A stretch of 64,000 bases of DNA. Origin: Brevibacillus fortis. Lineage in GTDB: Bacteria; Bacillota; Bacilli; Brevibacillales; Brevibacillaceae. The position numbers and the translations under genes were made by a program. Location of the stretch: contig NZ_PXZM01000011.1 of the NCBI RefSeq assembly GCF_003013395.1, forward strand, positions 1 through 64,000. The letters are read 5' to 3'. Positions 25,194 through 33,160 of this stretch are shown piece by piece. The notes beneath the pieces were generated by a model. It searched no databases and had not been told where the DNA came from. It saw nothing but the letters and a program-made list of their open reading frames with translations. The stretch's first letter is position 1, and each line of letters starts with the position of its first letter.

Positions 25194-25391
25194 TTATCGA
25201 TGGTTTCTACTAACCTGATCTTTCATTTTTTCATGCTGATTCTTCCTGTACTTTGTGATGAAAAAGATGAGATTGAGGACAATCAGGCCAATCGTGATCG
25301 ACATACTGCCATTGGTCATACTTTTTCCTACATAGATGTTGTAGAGCAGCATCCCGGATAGAAGTACGGCAAAAGCAAGATTAAGCTTCAT
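25194..25391 (-). CDS. Small two-helix membrane protein of the ABC operon (copy 1)
   Basis: A 65-aa protein, two membrane helices and a basic C-terminal tail (TKYRKNQHEKMK). The ATG at 25391 overlaps the end of the ATPase gene by 11 nt, so it is translationally coupled to it. Paralogous to the following 62-aa gene. It may be an accessory subunit of the exporter or an immunity-like peptide; that is a guess from position. Confidence 0.7.
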   Translation of the reverse strand: MKLNLAFAVLLSGMLLYNIYVGKSMTNGSMSITIGLIVLNLIFFITKYRKNQHEKMKDQVSRNHR

Positions 25392-26301
25392 GAGATTCTT
25401 CCCCCATAAATATTCGTTCGAGCGAAGGTACTTCAACGTTCACGCCATATATATCCACGCGTGCCTGGACGAGAGCACGAACGAGGGTTGCCACTTTTTG
25501 ATCGCCATCGACTTGAAGAGTAAGCCGCCCTTCCTCCCAATTCGTATTGCGCCCGAGGGACTCGATAAAGGTGCGCAGGGTTACGGACTCCTCAGCAGCA
25601 AAAGCAGAGTGACGAACGTTCACGGATCGCCATGCCTGATGGGCAGCTTGCAGCTCATCGAGAGTGCCGAGTGAACTGATTTTTCCGCTTTTCATGATGG
25701 CGATACGGGTACAGATTTTCTCGACTTCATTCAAATTGTGTGAGGTCATGAAGATCGTTTTTCCTTGTTGATGAAGCTTCCGTAGCAAATTTTGAATGTG
25801 CAGGCCTGATTCGACGTCCACGCCAGAAGTAGGTTCATCAAGGAAGATGAGCTCCGGGTCACCGACTAATGCTTGGGCAATGCCCAGCTTTTTTTTCATC
25901 CCGAAGGAAAAGGTTTTGGCTTTGCGGGATGCATGCTCCTCAAGCTCAACGTCTGCCAGGATGCGCATACATTCTTCTTTTGTTAATGTGACGCCTTTGA
26001 CCCGAGCGAAATAGTGCAGGTGCTCCGCAGGAGATAAATGGTCATAGAAAGTGGAGTAATCCGGCAGTACACCAATTCGTTTTTTCCATCCTTCTGTATG
26101 GGCATCCTCGCCAAACATGCGAATGGTGCCAGCTGTCGGAACCAGAATGCCTGTCAGCATATTGATAAAGGTCGATTTTCCTGCGCCATTGCGACCGAGG
26201 AAACCGAAAATTTCCCCGCTGTGCACAGTAAGACTGACGTCGTTCACGACTGTGCGATTGCCAAAGCGCTTGTTCAATTGAATGGTCTCGATCATTGCCA
26301 T
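25381..26301 (-). CDS. ABC transporter ATP-binding protein
   Basis: A 306-aa ATPase of the DrrA/CcmA-type exporter family: Walker A GRNGAGKST, a relaxed signature SFGMKKKLGIAQAL, Walker B LIFLDEPTSGVD and the H-loop TSHNLNEVE. A 90-residue C-terminal extension follows. The ATG at 26301 overlaps the permease stop codon by one base (TAATG). It powers export by the permease encoded upstream; substrate unknown. Confidence 0.92.
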   Translation of the reverse strand: MAMIETIQLNKRFGNRTVVNDVSLTVHSGEIFGFLGRNGAGKSTFINMLTGILVPTAGTIRMFGEDAHTEGWKKRIGVLPDYSTFYDHLSPAEHLHYFARVKGVTLTKEECMRILADVELEEHASRKAKTFSFGMKKKLGIAQALVGDPELIFLDEPTSGVDVESGLHIQNLLRKLHQQGKTIFMTSHNLNEVEKICTRIAIMKSGKISSLGTLDELQAAHQAWRSVNVRHSAFAAEESVTLRTFIESLGRNTNWEEGRLTLQVDGDQKVATLVRALVQARVDIYGVNVEVPSLERIFMGEESHEA

Positions 26302-26984
26302 TAACAATCCCTCCGTCGGAATATAAACATAGAAGCGATCAGAAATGCTGCTGCGTAGAGCCAGATGAAGCCTGTCCAGGCACCGCCTTTTTCCATAAAT
26401 TTAATAGGCGTCAGGTATGCGAACCATGGTGCTGCTGGGTGACTGGAAAAAGTGCTCCAGAGCCCGAGTCCTGGCAGGATCAGTGCGATCACAATTCCCA
26501 AAAACATTGTGTAGCTGGGGCGTGGTATCACGAGTGAGAGCAGCAGTGCCAGCGAGATGCAATAGATAAGCAGGGAGACGCAGAGATAAAAGGTTTTGGC
26601 GTCAAAGGTTTGCACGGTGGCGAAAACTACACCAAACGTAATAATCATGCAGGTTAGCCAGAAGAACGCGACACCGAGAAATTTCCCTAAAATGATCTGA
26701 TTGCGCGAAGTTCGGGTGACGAGAAAGCGAATCGTCCTGCCCGCTAGCTCACGATTTATGACATCATGGGACAGGCTGAATACAAACAAGGGCCCGAACA
26801 GCATGATGAGTACAAAGATACCAAGCGCATGTCCTTGCGCCAGATCCTTTTGCGGGAGAAAACTTGCTGCCTGATTGACGAGATCAGAAACCAAATACGA
26901 GATGCCGACGATAAAGGCAACCGTAATCAACGACTTCATACTTTTAAACAATCGAAAAAATTCGTGTTGGCAAATAGCCCACAT
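26301..26984 (-). CDS. ABC-2-type transporter permease
   Basis: A 227-aa membrane protein with six helices, ABC-2 type. N-terminal MWAICQHEFFRLFKS is typical for this class. I place the start at ATG 26984 (GGAGCGG upstream); an ATG at 27023 has poor spacing. First gene of the operon and divergent from the response regulator gene, 138 bp away, which probably controls it. Confidence 0.85.
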   Translation of the reverse strand: MWAICQHEFFRLFKSMKSLITVAFIVGISYLVSDLVNQAASFLPQKDLAQGHALGIFVLIMLFGPLFVFSLSHDVINRELAGRTIRFLVTRTSRNQIILGKFLGVAFFWLTCMIITFGVVFATVQTFDAKTFYLCVSLLIYCISLALLLSLVIPRPSYTMFLGIVIALILPGLGLWSTFSSHPAAPWFAYLTPIKFMEKGGAWTGFIWLYAAAFLIASMFIFRRRDC

Positions 26985-27122
26985 AGGTGAATCCGCTCCT
27001 TTCTCCTTTATCATAATGGCCATACCTTTCCCTAACTGAAACGCTACCTTACCATTTCCTTATCTTTTTCGTTGGCGACGTTTCTCATGGTAGAATGAAT
27101 GACATCAAGGGAGGGAACGGAC

Positions 27123-27839
27123 GTGGAGAAAGAAGCAAGAATCTTGCTGGTAGATGATGAAGAAGCGATTTTGCAGATGCTCCAAACCGTGCTGCAAAAG
27201 GAAGGCTTTGTCCAGATCGATACATGTACGACAGCAGCAGAAGCAATTCGTCTCGTGGAGGAGAAGACGTACGACTTGTTGATTTTGGATGTCATGCTGC
27301 CTGATAAAAATGGATTTGAGCTGTGCGGAGCGGTGCGCCAGCGAACGAAGGCACCGATCTTTTTTCTGACAGCAAAGGGCACGGATTTTGATAAATTAAG
27401 TGGATTTGCTTATGGAGCGGATGATTACATTACGAAGCCGTTTCATCCATTAGAGGTCGTTGCCCGGATGAAGGCTCATCTGCGGAGAACCTTGGGGGGA
27501 AATGCGCTAGCCCCGGAAGAAAAGCGCTTTGATTTTGGGCGTTTTCAAGTCAATGTGGAGGCAGCGGAGCTGTTCGTGAATGGAGAGCGAGTGGACTGTC
27601 CGGCGCAAGTATTTTCATTGCTCGTCTTTTTCTGCCAGCATCCGAACCGGGTATTTACGAAAGAACAAATTTACGATCACGTATGGAAAGACGAGTACGG
27701 GATGTTTGATGAAAATACAGTCATGGTGCACATTCACAAGCTGCGCCAGCGCATAGAAGAAAATCCGGGACAGCCAAAGCTCCTGGTCACGGTGAGAGGG
27801 CTGGGCTACAAGCTGGTTAGTCCAGCAAGACAGTCATGA
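27123..27839 (+). CDS. OmpR/PhoB-family response regulator next to the ABC operon
   Basis: A 238-aa regulator: receiver domain with DDEE at 11-14, Asp56 in LLILDVMLPDKNG, Lys in DDYITKPF, and winged helix with MVHIHKLRQRI and VRGLGYKL. I choose GTG 27123, eight bases after AAGGGAGG; the ATG at 27099 has no site. It overlaps the kinase gene by 4 nt. Divergence from the ABC operon suggests that it controls that exporter. Confidence 0.92.
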   Translation: MEKEARILLVDDEEAILQMLQTVLQKEGFVQIDTCTTAAEAIRLVEEKTYDLLILDVMLPDKNGFELCGAVRQRTKAPIFFLTAKGTDFDKLSGFAYGADDYITKPFHPLEVVARMKAHLRRTLGGNALAPEEKRFDFGRFQVNVEAAELFVNGERVDCPAQVFSLLVFFCQHPNRVFTKEQIYDHVWKDEYGMFDENTVMVHIHKLRQRIEENPGQPKLLVTVRGLGYKLVSPARQS

Positions 27840-29575
27840 ATTTGCGTAACAAGCTGATCTTTCAATATGTCCGGCAGCTGTTCGGGTTTCTTCTCGTCTT
27901 GCTGCTGTTTCTGATTATCGCGATGCTTGGGTTAGGCTGGCGGATCATGAACGAGCAATTGTCCATTGATTTGTCCATGCTGAATGCGTCTGATTTAACA
28001 TTGAAGATAGATTATGAGGGGGAGCGTATACGCGTCAATCCGGAAATCGAGAAGAGCGTGACGAAACATCAAGGCTGGCTGCAGATTATCGACAAGCACG
28101 GCAAAATCCTCTACAGCTATCGGACACCTGCTGATGTTCCCAGTCAATTTGGGCCAGGGGAGTGGATTAGTTATGTAGAAGATCGTGATGCTTCTCGCTA
28201 TCACATCACGCACTGGGTCATTAACCAATCCGATGAAAACATGATCATCCTCTACGGAACTCCCGCCCCGGAAAAAGAACTGCTAAAGCGCTTGATCGAA
28301 ATAAAGACTGGCGGGGGCAAGGAGACATGGGACGAGCTGAACAAACGATTTTCCCAGGATCAAGCATGGTATTTGGTATACGATCGTGCAGGAAAACTCC
28401 TCCATCAATGGAATCACCCGAACGCTTCTACCCAGCTAGACATGACGGAAGCTCTCCAGAACGGCGAGACAGCCAAAAATGTTCCTGTCCATATCACGAG
28501 TCGATATGACGCGAAGAGTGACTTGACGTACGTAGTGGGCACTCCGAATCCGACCTATCAGTCTGGTGTCCAAGAGACGTCTGAGGATGCTATGGTCAAG
28601 GAAACGTTCCTTCAGATCGGCATTCTTTTGATCTTGGTCGTTCTATTCGCGGGCAGCTGGTATGCGTGGCGGGTCGGTAAGCCGCTTTTACACATGGTGA
28701 ATTGGTTGGAAAGACTGGCCCAAGGTCGCTATGAGGAGCCCACCGGGAAAAAAGGCAAACCAATCGGAAGGAATTGGCGAGGGAAAGAAAAGAAGTCATT
28801 TCGTGTATTCAAGGATGTGTTCGATGCTCTCCGGCATTTGAGTGAGACGCTGCGCTCCAATGAAAAGCTCCAGCAAGAAATGGAGCAGACGCGAGAGGAA
28901 TGGATTACCGGGCTCTCTCATGATCTCAAGACACCGCTTAGCTCGATTTACGGTTATGCTACCTTTTTGGAGTCCGAGCAGTATGAATGGGAGAGAAGAG
29001 AAGTCAACCAATTTGGGAAAACGATCCGGGAAAAATCAGACTACATGAACGGGCTGATAGAGGATTTGAATTTGACCTATCGACTCAAGAACCAAGCTTT
29101 GCCGATGGTCAAACAAGCTGTCGCGATCGTAGAAACCATTCGCAGGATTGTGGTCGATATGGTGAATGACCCGAGCTCGTCTTTGCATGACATTGAATTT
29201 TCGTCGAATGTCCAATCGATAACGGCCGAGGTCGATCCAATCTGGTTTCGACGCATCATCGTCAACATTTTGACGAACGCGATCAAGTATACTCCGGCAG
29301 GTACACACGTGCTCGTAGAAGTACAGTCGATTGCAGCCGAGCGGTTTGTGGTCAGAATTGCGGACAATGGTCCGGGCATGGATGATACGACACTGGCCAA
29401 TCTGTTCGAGAGATACTACCGAGGTGGGCATACCAGGGAGGATACCAGTGGAACGGGGCTAGGCATGGCAATAGCCAAGCAGCTCGTTTTGGCTCACGGA
29501 GGAGAGATTGCGGTAGAGAGCAAGCTGGGTAGCGGAACTGTTGTCGTGATGACCTTTCCTGCCGTCAACAGCTAG
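27836..29575 (+). CDS. Membrane sensor histidine kinase (long sensor domain)
   Basis: A 579-aa kinase: helix at 15-36, an extracellular region of about 210 residues, second helix at about 258-280, HAMP-like linker, HisKA with LSHDLKTPLSSIYGY and ATPase domain (NILTNAIKY, DNGPGMDD, GTGLGMAIAKQLVLAHGG). The ATG overlaps the stop of the regulator gene (ATGA). A strong terminator follows. Confidence 0.92.
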   Translation: MNLRNKLIFQYVRQLFGFLLVLLLFLIIAMLGLGWRIMNEQLSIDLSMLNASDLTLKIDYEGERIRVNPEIEKSVTKHQGWLQIIDKHGKILYSYRTPADVPSQFGPGEWISYVEDRDASRYHITHWVINQSDENMIILYGTPAPEKELLKRLIEIKTGGGKETWDELNKRFSQDQAWYLVYDRAGKLLHQWNHPNASTQLDMTEALQNGETAKNVPVHITSRYDAKSDLTYVVGTPNPTYQSGVQETSEDAMVKETFLQIGILLILVVLFAGSWYAWRVGKPLLHMVNWLERLAQGRYEEPTGKKGKPIGRNWRGKEKKSFRVFKDVFDALRHLSETLRSNEKLQQEMEQTREEWITGLSHDLKTPLSSIYGYATFLESEQYEWERREVNQFGKTIREKSDYMNGLIEDLNLTYRLKNQALPMVKQAVAIVETIRRIVVDMVNDPSSSLHDIEFSSNVQSITAEVDPIWFRRIIVNILTNAIKYTPAGTHVLVEVQSIAAERFVVRIADNGPGMDDTTLANLFERYYRGGHTREDTSGTGLGMAIAKQLVLAHGGEIAVESKLGSGTVVVMTFPAVNS

Positions 29576-29591
29576 GTAGTTTTTATAATGA

Positions 29592-29626
29592 AAGCCAAGG
29601 GATTCGCGTTGTCCCTTGGCTTTTTT
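29592..29626. terminator. Intrinsic terminator after the kinase gene
   Basis: GCCAAGGGA / TCCCTTGGC stem followed by TTTTTT. Confidence 0.85.
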
Positions 29627-29629
29627 CTT

Positions 29630-30124
29630 CTAGGGTCTCGAGATGAATGTTTGTATGACTTTGCCATCCTCTATTCGCTCTTCATAGTTAGTGGCTGTGT
29701 AATCTTGGATGCTTGCTCGCCAGAAGCCGATGGCAGGCACGTTGTTTTCCAATTGAAAGACTTCCCACGCACCAGGGAACATTTGAAAGATCTGATGAGA
29801 CACGGCTTTCCCGATCCCCAGTCGACGGTAGCGTTTCATGATAAAAAATTCAGCGATGGAGTGGATAGATTGCAAATCTGGATCAGAGCTGGTGAGCATG
29901 CGGACGAGGACAAAACCGGCCAGCTTACCATTTACCTTGATAAAAAAGGGATGGCGTTCTGGTTCGATCCAATACTTGTCAAAGTAGTCGTAGCCAAACA
30001 AACCGTCATCATCTACTTCGAAAGGCTCAAACTCAGTGAAGTCGTACGTATACAGCTCCAACAGTTGCTTGAGAGCGTGCTTCTGTTCAAAAGGAACTCG
30101 TTCTATCGAGAATGCTTGGTTCAC
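29630..30124 (-). CDS. GNAT-family N-acetyltransferase
   Basis: A 164-aa acetyltransferase; motif A is seen as FIMKRYRRLGIGKAVSHQIF (about residues 86-105), followed by FQLENNVPAIGFW. GTG 30124 is chosen because GGAAAAGGAGGTTTTCTCA immediately precedes it; the upstream ATG 30145 would put that site inside the gene. Substrate unknown. Confidence 0.88.
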   Translation of the reverse strand: MNQAFSIERVPFEQKHALKQLLELYTYDFTEFEPFEVDDDGLFGYDYFDKYWIEPERHPFFIKVNGKLAGFVLVRMLTSSDPDLQSIHSIAEFFIMKRYRRLGIGKAVSHQIFQMFPGAWEVFQLENNVPAIGFWRASIQDYTATNYEERIEDGKVIQTFISRP

Positions 30125-30189
30125 TGAGAAAACCTCCTTTTCCATAGATATACGAGTATCGTACTCTATTTTCGGAGGTGTGGAAACAT

Positions 30190-30312
30190 ATGGGAGATAC
30201 TTCTTTACAGTACCTCACAAAGACGTTCATTTTGCACGAGATGGTTCCAGTCAGGCGATACTCGAGTCAAACGAAAGAAATGAATATGAAGCAAGCCAGC
30301 AGGTGGCTGTAA
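30190..30312 (+). CDS. Candidate 40-aa small protein
   Basis: ATG 30190 to TAA 30312, preceded by TTCGGAGGTGTGGAAACAT, a good ribosome site. The product begins MGDTSLQYLTKTFILHE and is basic, without membrane segments. It is divergent from the GNAT gene and sits between GAGTATCGTACTC (a small palindrome at about 30152-30164) and the YitT terminator. I do not recognise a family; the case rests on the ribosome site and the lack of any other use for this 200-bp gap. Confidence 0.4.
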   Translation: MGDTSLQYLTKTFILHEMVPVRRYSSQTKEMNMKQASRWL

Positions 30313-30342
30313 AAGGGATATCTTTTATTCGAAATTACAAAA

Positions 30343-30387
30343 GTACCCTATAGACAGACGTCTTCAAACGCCTACTCTATAGGGTAC
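30343..30387 (-). terminator. Intrinsic terminator after the YitT-family gene
   Basis: GTACCCTATAGA (30343-30354) and TCTATAGGGTAC (30376-30387) form a perfect 12-bp stem; on the minus strand TTTTG follows. Confidence 0.75.
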
Positions 30388-30396
30388 ATTTCCTCT

Positions 30397-31278
30397 TTAA
30401 TGAATCGCTTTCTTCTTAAACTGCCCGCCACGCACATCGTGAATATTGCCGACAGCCAAGAAGGCATTCTCGTCAACTTCTTCCACGATCAGCTTCAGCT
30501 TGGCTTCTTCCAATCGCGTAATGATGCAGAAAATTACTTTCTTGTCGTCTCCAGTATAGCCGCCTTCACCATTCAAATAGGTAACGCCACGGCCCAGACG
30601 AGCAACAATCGCATCTCCCAAATCCTTGTGATTGTCACTAATGATCCATACCGCTTTCGACTCCTGGAAGCCTTCGATGGTCAGATCGATCATTTTGAAT
30701 GCAATGTAATAGGCAATCAGCGAGTACATCGCGCGATCCCAACCGAATACAAATCCAGCACTGCTCAAAATGAATAAGTTCATGAACATTACGATCTCAC
30801 CAACGGAGAACGGAGATTTCTTGTTAAGCAGTACAGCAACGATCTCTGTACCGTCCAGAGAGCCTCCATAACGGAGAACGAGTCCTACACCAATTCCGAG
30901 TAGGATTCCCCCGAATACAGCAGCAAGGAGGGGATCATCAGTCAGCCCTTGGACAGGATGAAGCAGTGTCGTTCCGATTGACATGATCGTAACCCCAAAG
31001 AGGGTTGAGAGTGCAAACGTTTTTCCGATTTGCTTGTACCCTATGATCAAGAAGGGCAAGTTAAGCACGAAAAGGAAAACGCCAAGAGGCAACCCAGACA
31101 GATGCGAGGTAATAATCGAGATACCTACGATTCCACCATCGATAATATTGTTCGGTACGAGAAAGATCTCGAGTGCTACCGAAAACAGGGAAGCACCAAT
31201 CAGGATACCGAAGATCCTCTTGAGCAATTTTCCAATGGGTAATTTTTGATGAGCCGATTTTGCAAGTGGTTGTTCCAT
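30397..31278 (-). CDS. YitT-family membrane protein (DUF2179)
   Basis: A 293-aa protein with five to six membrane helices (motifs LVPNNIIDGGIVGISII, GTTLLHPV, RYGGSLDGTEIVA) and a cytosolic C-terminal DUF2179 domain (from about 220; DGRG-like LGRGVTYLNGEGGYTG). Bacilli have several such paralogues with no firm function. I use ATG 31278 (GGGGAGAGGAACG upstream). The 240-bp upstream gap holds phased TTCA repeats at 31381-31425. Confidence 0.9.
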   Translation of the reverse strand: MEQPLAKSAHQKLPIGKLLKRIFGILIGASLFSVALEIFLVPNNIIDGGIVGISIITSHLSGLPLGVFLFVLNLPFLIIGYKQIGKTFALSTLFGVTIMSIGTTLLHPVQGLTDDPLLAAVFGGILLGIGVGLVLRYGGSLDGTEIVAVLLNKKSPFSVGEIVMFMNLFILSSAGFVFGWDRAMYSLIAYYIAFKMIDLTIEGFQESKAVWIISDNHKDLGDAIVARLGRGVTYLNGEGGYTGDDKKVIFCIITRLEEAKLKLIVEEVDENAFLAVGNIHDVRGGQFKKKAIH

Positions 31279-31380
31279 CGTTCCTCTCCCCATTGTGAAA
31301 TTTTTTACTTACTTAGCTATTATAGCATTCATTCTTATGCGATTACTGCACAATTACACTTTTTAGTAAAAAATATTGCA

Positions 31381-31425
31381 TTCAGACTTGTTCAGACTCA
31401 TTCATACACTTGAAATCTCGTTCAG
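31381..31425. promoter_or_regulatory. Phased TTCA repeats (10-bp period)
   Basis: TTCAGACTTG, TTCAGACTCA and TTCATACACT start at 31381, 31391 and 31401; TTCAGGCATG starts at 31421 after one intervening TGAAATCTCG turn. Helical phasing suggests a regulator-binding array between the divergent YitT and SRPBCC genes. Confidence 0.4.
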
Positions 31426-31456
31426 GCATGAATTTGGAGATAGCGAGTGTTCTGTA

Positions 31457-31485
31457 TTGACTGGTTATACAGAAATTGCTATTTT
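31457..31485 (+). promoter_or_regulatory. Sigma-A-type promoter of the SRPBCC gene
   Basis: TTGACT (31457-31462), 17-bp spacer, TATTTT (31480-31485), about 35 bp before the ATG. Confidence 0.5.
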
Positions 31486-31519
31486 CAAACTGTTAGGAAA
31501 ATAGTTGGGGGGAAGCTTA

Positions 31520-32005
31520 ATGGGTTTCTTGAAAGCGGAGATAGAAGTATCATCATCCATAGAGCTGGTTTGGTGGGCATGGACACGAAAGGAACGGCTT
31601 GTTCAGTGGTTTGCGCCTGATGCAACGATTGAGCCGTTTTTGGGTGGAGCATACGAATTGTACTTCAATCCAGCCAATCGCGACCAGATGGGGACGAAAG
31701 GATGCATCATTACCCATTTTGAACCGAAGGAGCGCTTGGGCTTTACATGGAAGGGACCGGATGAATTCGCACATACCATGAATCACGATGATGCCTTGAC
31801 TTACGTGCTGGTCACCTTGTCTGAAGCAGAGGGGAAAACGCAAGTATTGGTCGAGCATTTCGGTTGGAAAGAAGGAGAGGAGTGGGAAAAGGCTCGGGGC
31901 TGGCACGAGATGGCTTGGTCCCATGTTTTGGGGAGCCTGAAATCTGCACTTGAATCGGGCAAAGGAGAACTGTGCTGCTCTCCACAGGCTGCCCATCAAG
32001 GATAG
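31520..32005 (+). CDS. SRPBCC (AHSA1-like) domain protein
   Basis: A 161-aa START/Bet v1-like fold protein. Typical tracts are VWWAWTRKERLVQWFAPDA (residues 17-35), GGAYELYFNP and LGFTWKGPDEF, ending in GWHEMAWSHVLGSLKSALE. These single-domain proteins bind hydrophobic ligands or act as co-chaperones; function here is unknown. Start ATG 31520 after GGGGGGAAGCTTA. Confidence 0.85.
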   Translation: MGFLKAEIEVSSSIELVWWAWTRKERLVQWFAPDATIEPFLGGAYELYFNPANRDQMGTKGCIITHFEPKERLGFTWKGPDEFAHTMNHDDALTYVLVTLSEAEGKTQVLVEHFGWKEGEEWEKARGWHEMAWSHVLGSLKSALESGKGELCCSPQAAHQG

Positions 32006-32130
32006 ATTTTGAGGGTTCGTCCGTCAGGGCGAGCCGATGTGAGGATTACATATACAGACTATGAGGGACAATCAGATAATAGAAGTGATCTTTGCATTTA
32101 TTCGTTTTGATAGGAAAAGAGGAGACATTC

Positions 32131-32457
32131 ATGACAGCATCGATAGCATTGTTTATTTTGGCCGGATTGGCGGAAATCGGCGGGGGATATTTGGTATGGC
32201 TTTGGCTAAAAGAGTCCAAGCCATACTGGTACGGTATCGTCGGGGCGCTGATCCTGGTGTTGTACGGAATCATACCTACGCTTCAAAACTTCCCTTCCTT
32301 CGGGCGGGTATATGCCGCCTATGGTGGGGTTTTTATCATTCTCGCTGTTTTTTGGGGATGGCTAGTGGATAAAAAGACACCTGATTTATATGACTGGGTG
32401 GGCGCTATCATCTGCCTGATCGGAGTGAGTGTTATCTTATGGGCGCCGCGCCAATAG
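32131..32457 (+). CDS. YnfA-family membrane protein (UPF0060)
   Basis: A 108-aa, four-helix membrane protein matching the UPF0060/YnfA family: [20 protein letters not shown] at residues 8-27, [12 protein letters not shown] near 58 and [15 protein letters not shown] at the end. Family length is about 107-112 residues. YnfA is an SMR-like small exporter candidate. ATG 32131 after GAGGAGACATTC. Confidence 0.92.
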   Translation: MTASIALFILAGLAEIGGGYLVWLWLKESKPYWYGIVGALILVLYGIIPTLQNFPSFGRVYAAYGGVFIILAVFWGWLVDKKTPDLYDWVGAIICLIGVSVILWAPRQ

Positions 32458-32476
32458 CTTGGGAGTGGAGACTGAA

Positions 32477-33121
32477 ATGAAAAGCTTTGAGGAATTGTAT
32501 TGCGAAGAGGATTCAGCGATTGAAGAAATAAAAAAATGGCAGTCAGCATCAGACCGGGAGATTACGATTCTTCCATCTGATCAGGAGAAAGGGAAAAAAC
32601 AGCTTGTTGATTTACAAGTAACAACGAGGTCAACTCTGGGGGCTGTTGCTTTTGAAACAGGCGGGATTCTGATTCATCAAGGATGGCTGCGGATTCTTGG
32701 GTCCGGCCATCCTCATTTGCCTCGTACCATTACTTCTTGGAATCAGCAATGTGCCATGAACCAGATGCTGCTGGTAGCAGACGATGTCATAGGGGGATTT
32801 TTTGCGATCAATGGTGGAATGTTCCCGGATTCGTTAGGCGGTATCTGGTATTTTGCTCCGGACAGTCTTGCGTGGGAGGATCTTGAAATTGGCTATACCG
32901 ACTTTTTGCACTGGGCAATGACGGGGGATATTCATACGTTTTATGCGACATTTTTCTGGAAGGATTGGGAGAAGGACGTTTCCAAGTTAAACGGAGATGA
33001 AATGTTCTCGATCTATCCTTTTTTGTGGTCAAAAGAAGCGCGTGAATTAACAATGGAGAGGTGCTCAAAAAAGCCGGTACCTGCATTGGAAATTTGGGAA
33101 ATGAGCAAGAAAGTTGTGTAA
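32477..33121 (+). CDS. DUF2625 domain protein
   Basis: A 214-aa cytosolic protein of the DUF2625 family (QVTTRSTLGAVAFETGGILI, GWLRILGSGHP, FFAINGG, WYFAPDSLAWEDLEIGY, FSIYPFLW). Function is unknown; the family is related to SMI1/KNR4-like immunity folds in size and style but I do not claim homology. ATG 32477 lies 19 bp after the ynfA stop, with GGGAGTGGAGACTGAA; the two probably share a transcript. Confidence 0.82.
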   Translation: MKSFEELYCEEDSAIEEIKKWQSASDREITILPSDQEKGKKQLVDLQVTTRSTLGAVAFETGGILIHQGWLRILGSGHPHLPRTITSWNQQCAMNQMLLVADDVIGGFFAINGGMFPDSLGGIWYFAPDSLAWEDLEIGYTDFLHWAMTGDIHTFYATFFWKDWEKDVSKLNGDEMFSIYPFLWSKEARELTMERCSKKPVPALEIWEMSKKVV

Positions 33122-33127
33122 AGGAAG

Positions 33128-33157
33128 AAAGAGCGGCCCACGAAGGACCGCTCTTTT
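33128..33157. terminator. Terminator between DUF2625 and eutH
   Basis: AAAGAGCGG / CCGCTCTTTT stem; symmetric A- and T-runs let it serve both converging genes. Confidence 0.8.
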
Positions 33158-33160
33158 ACT

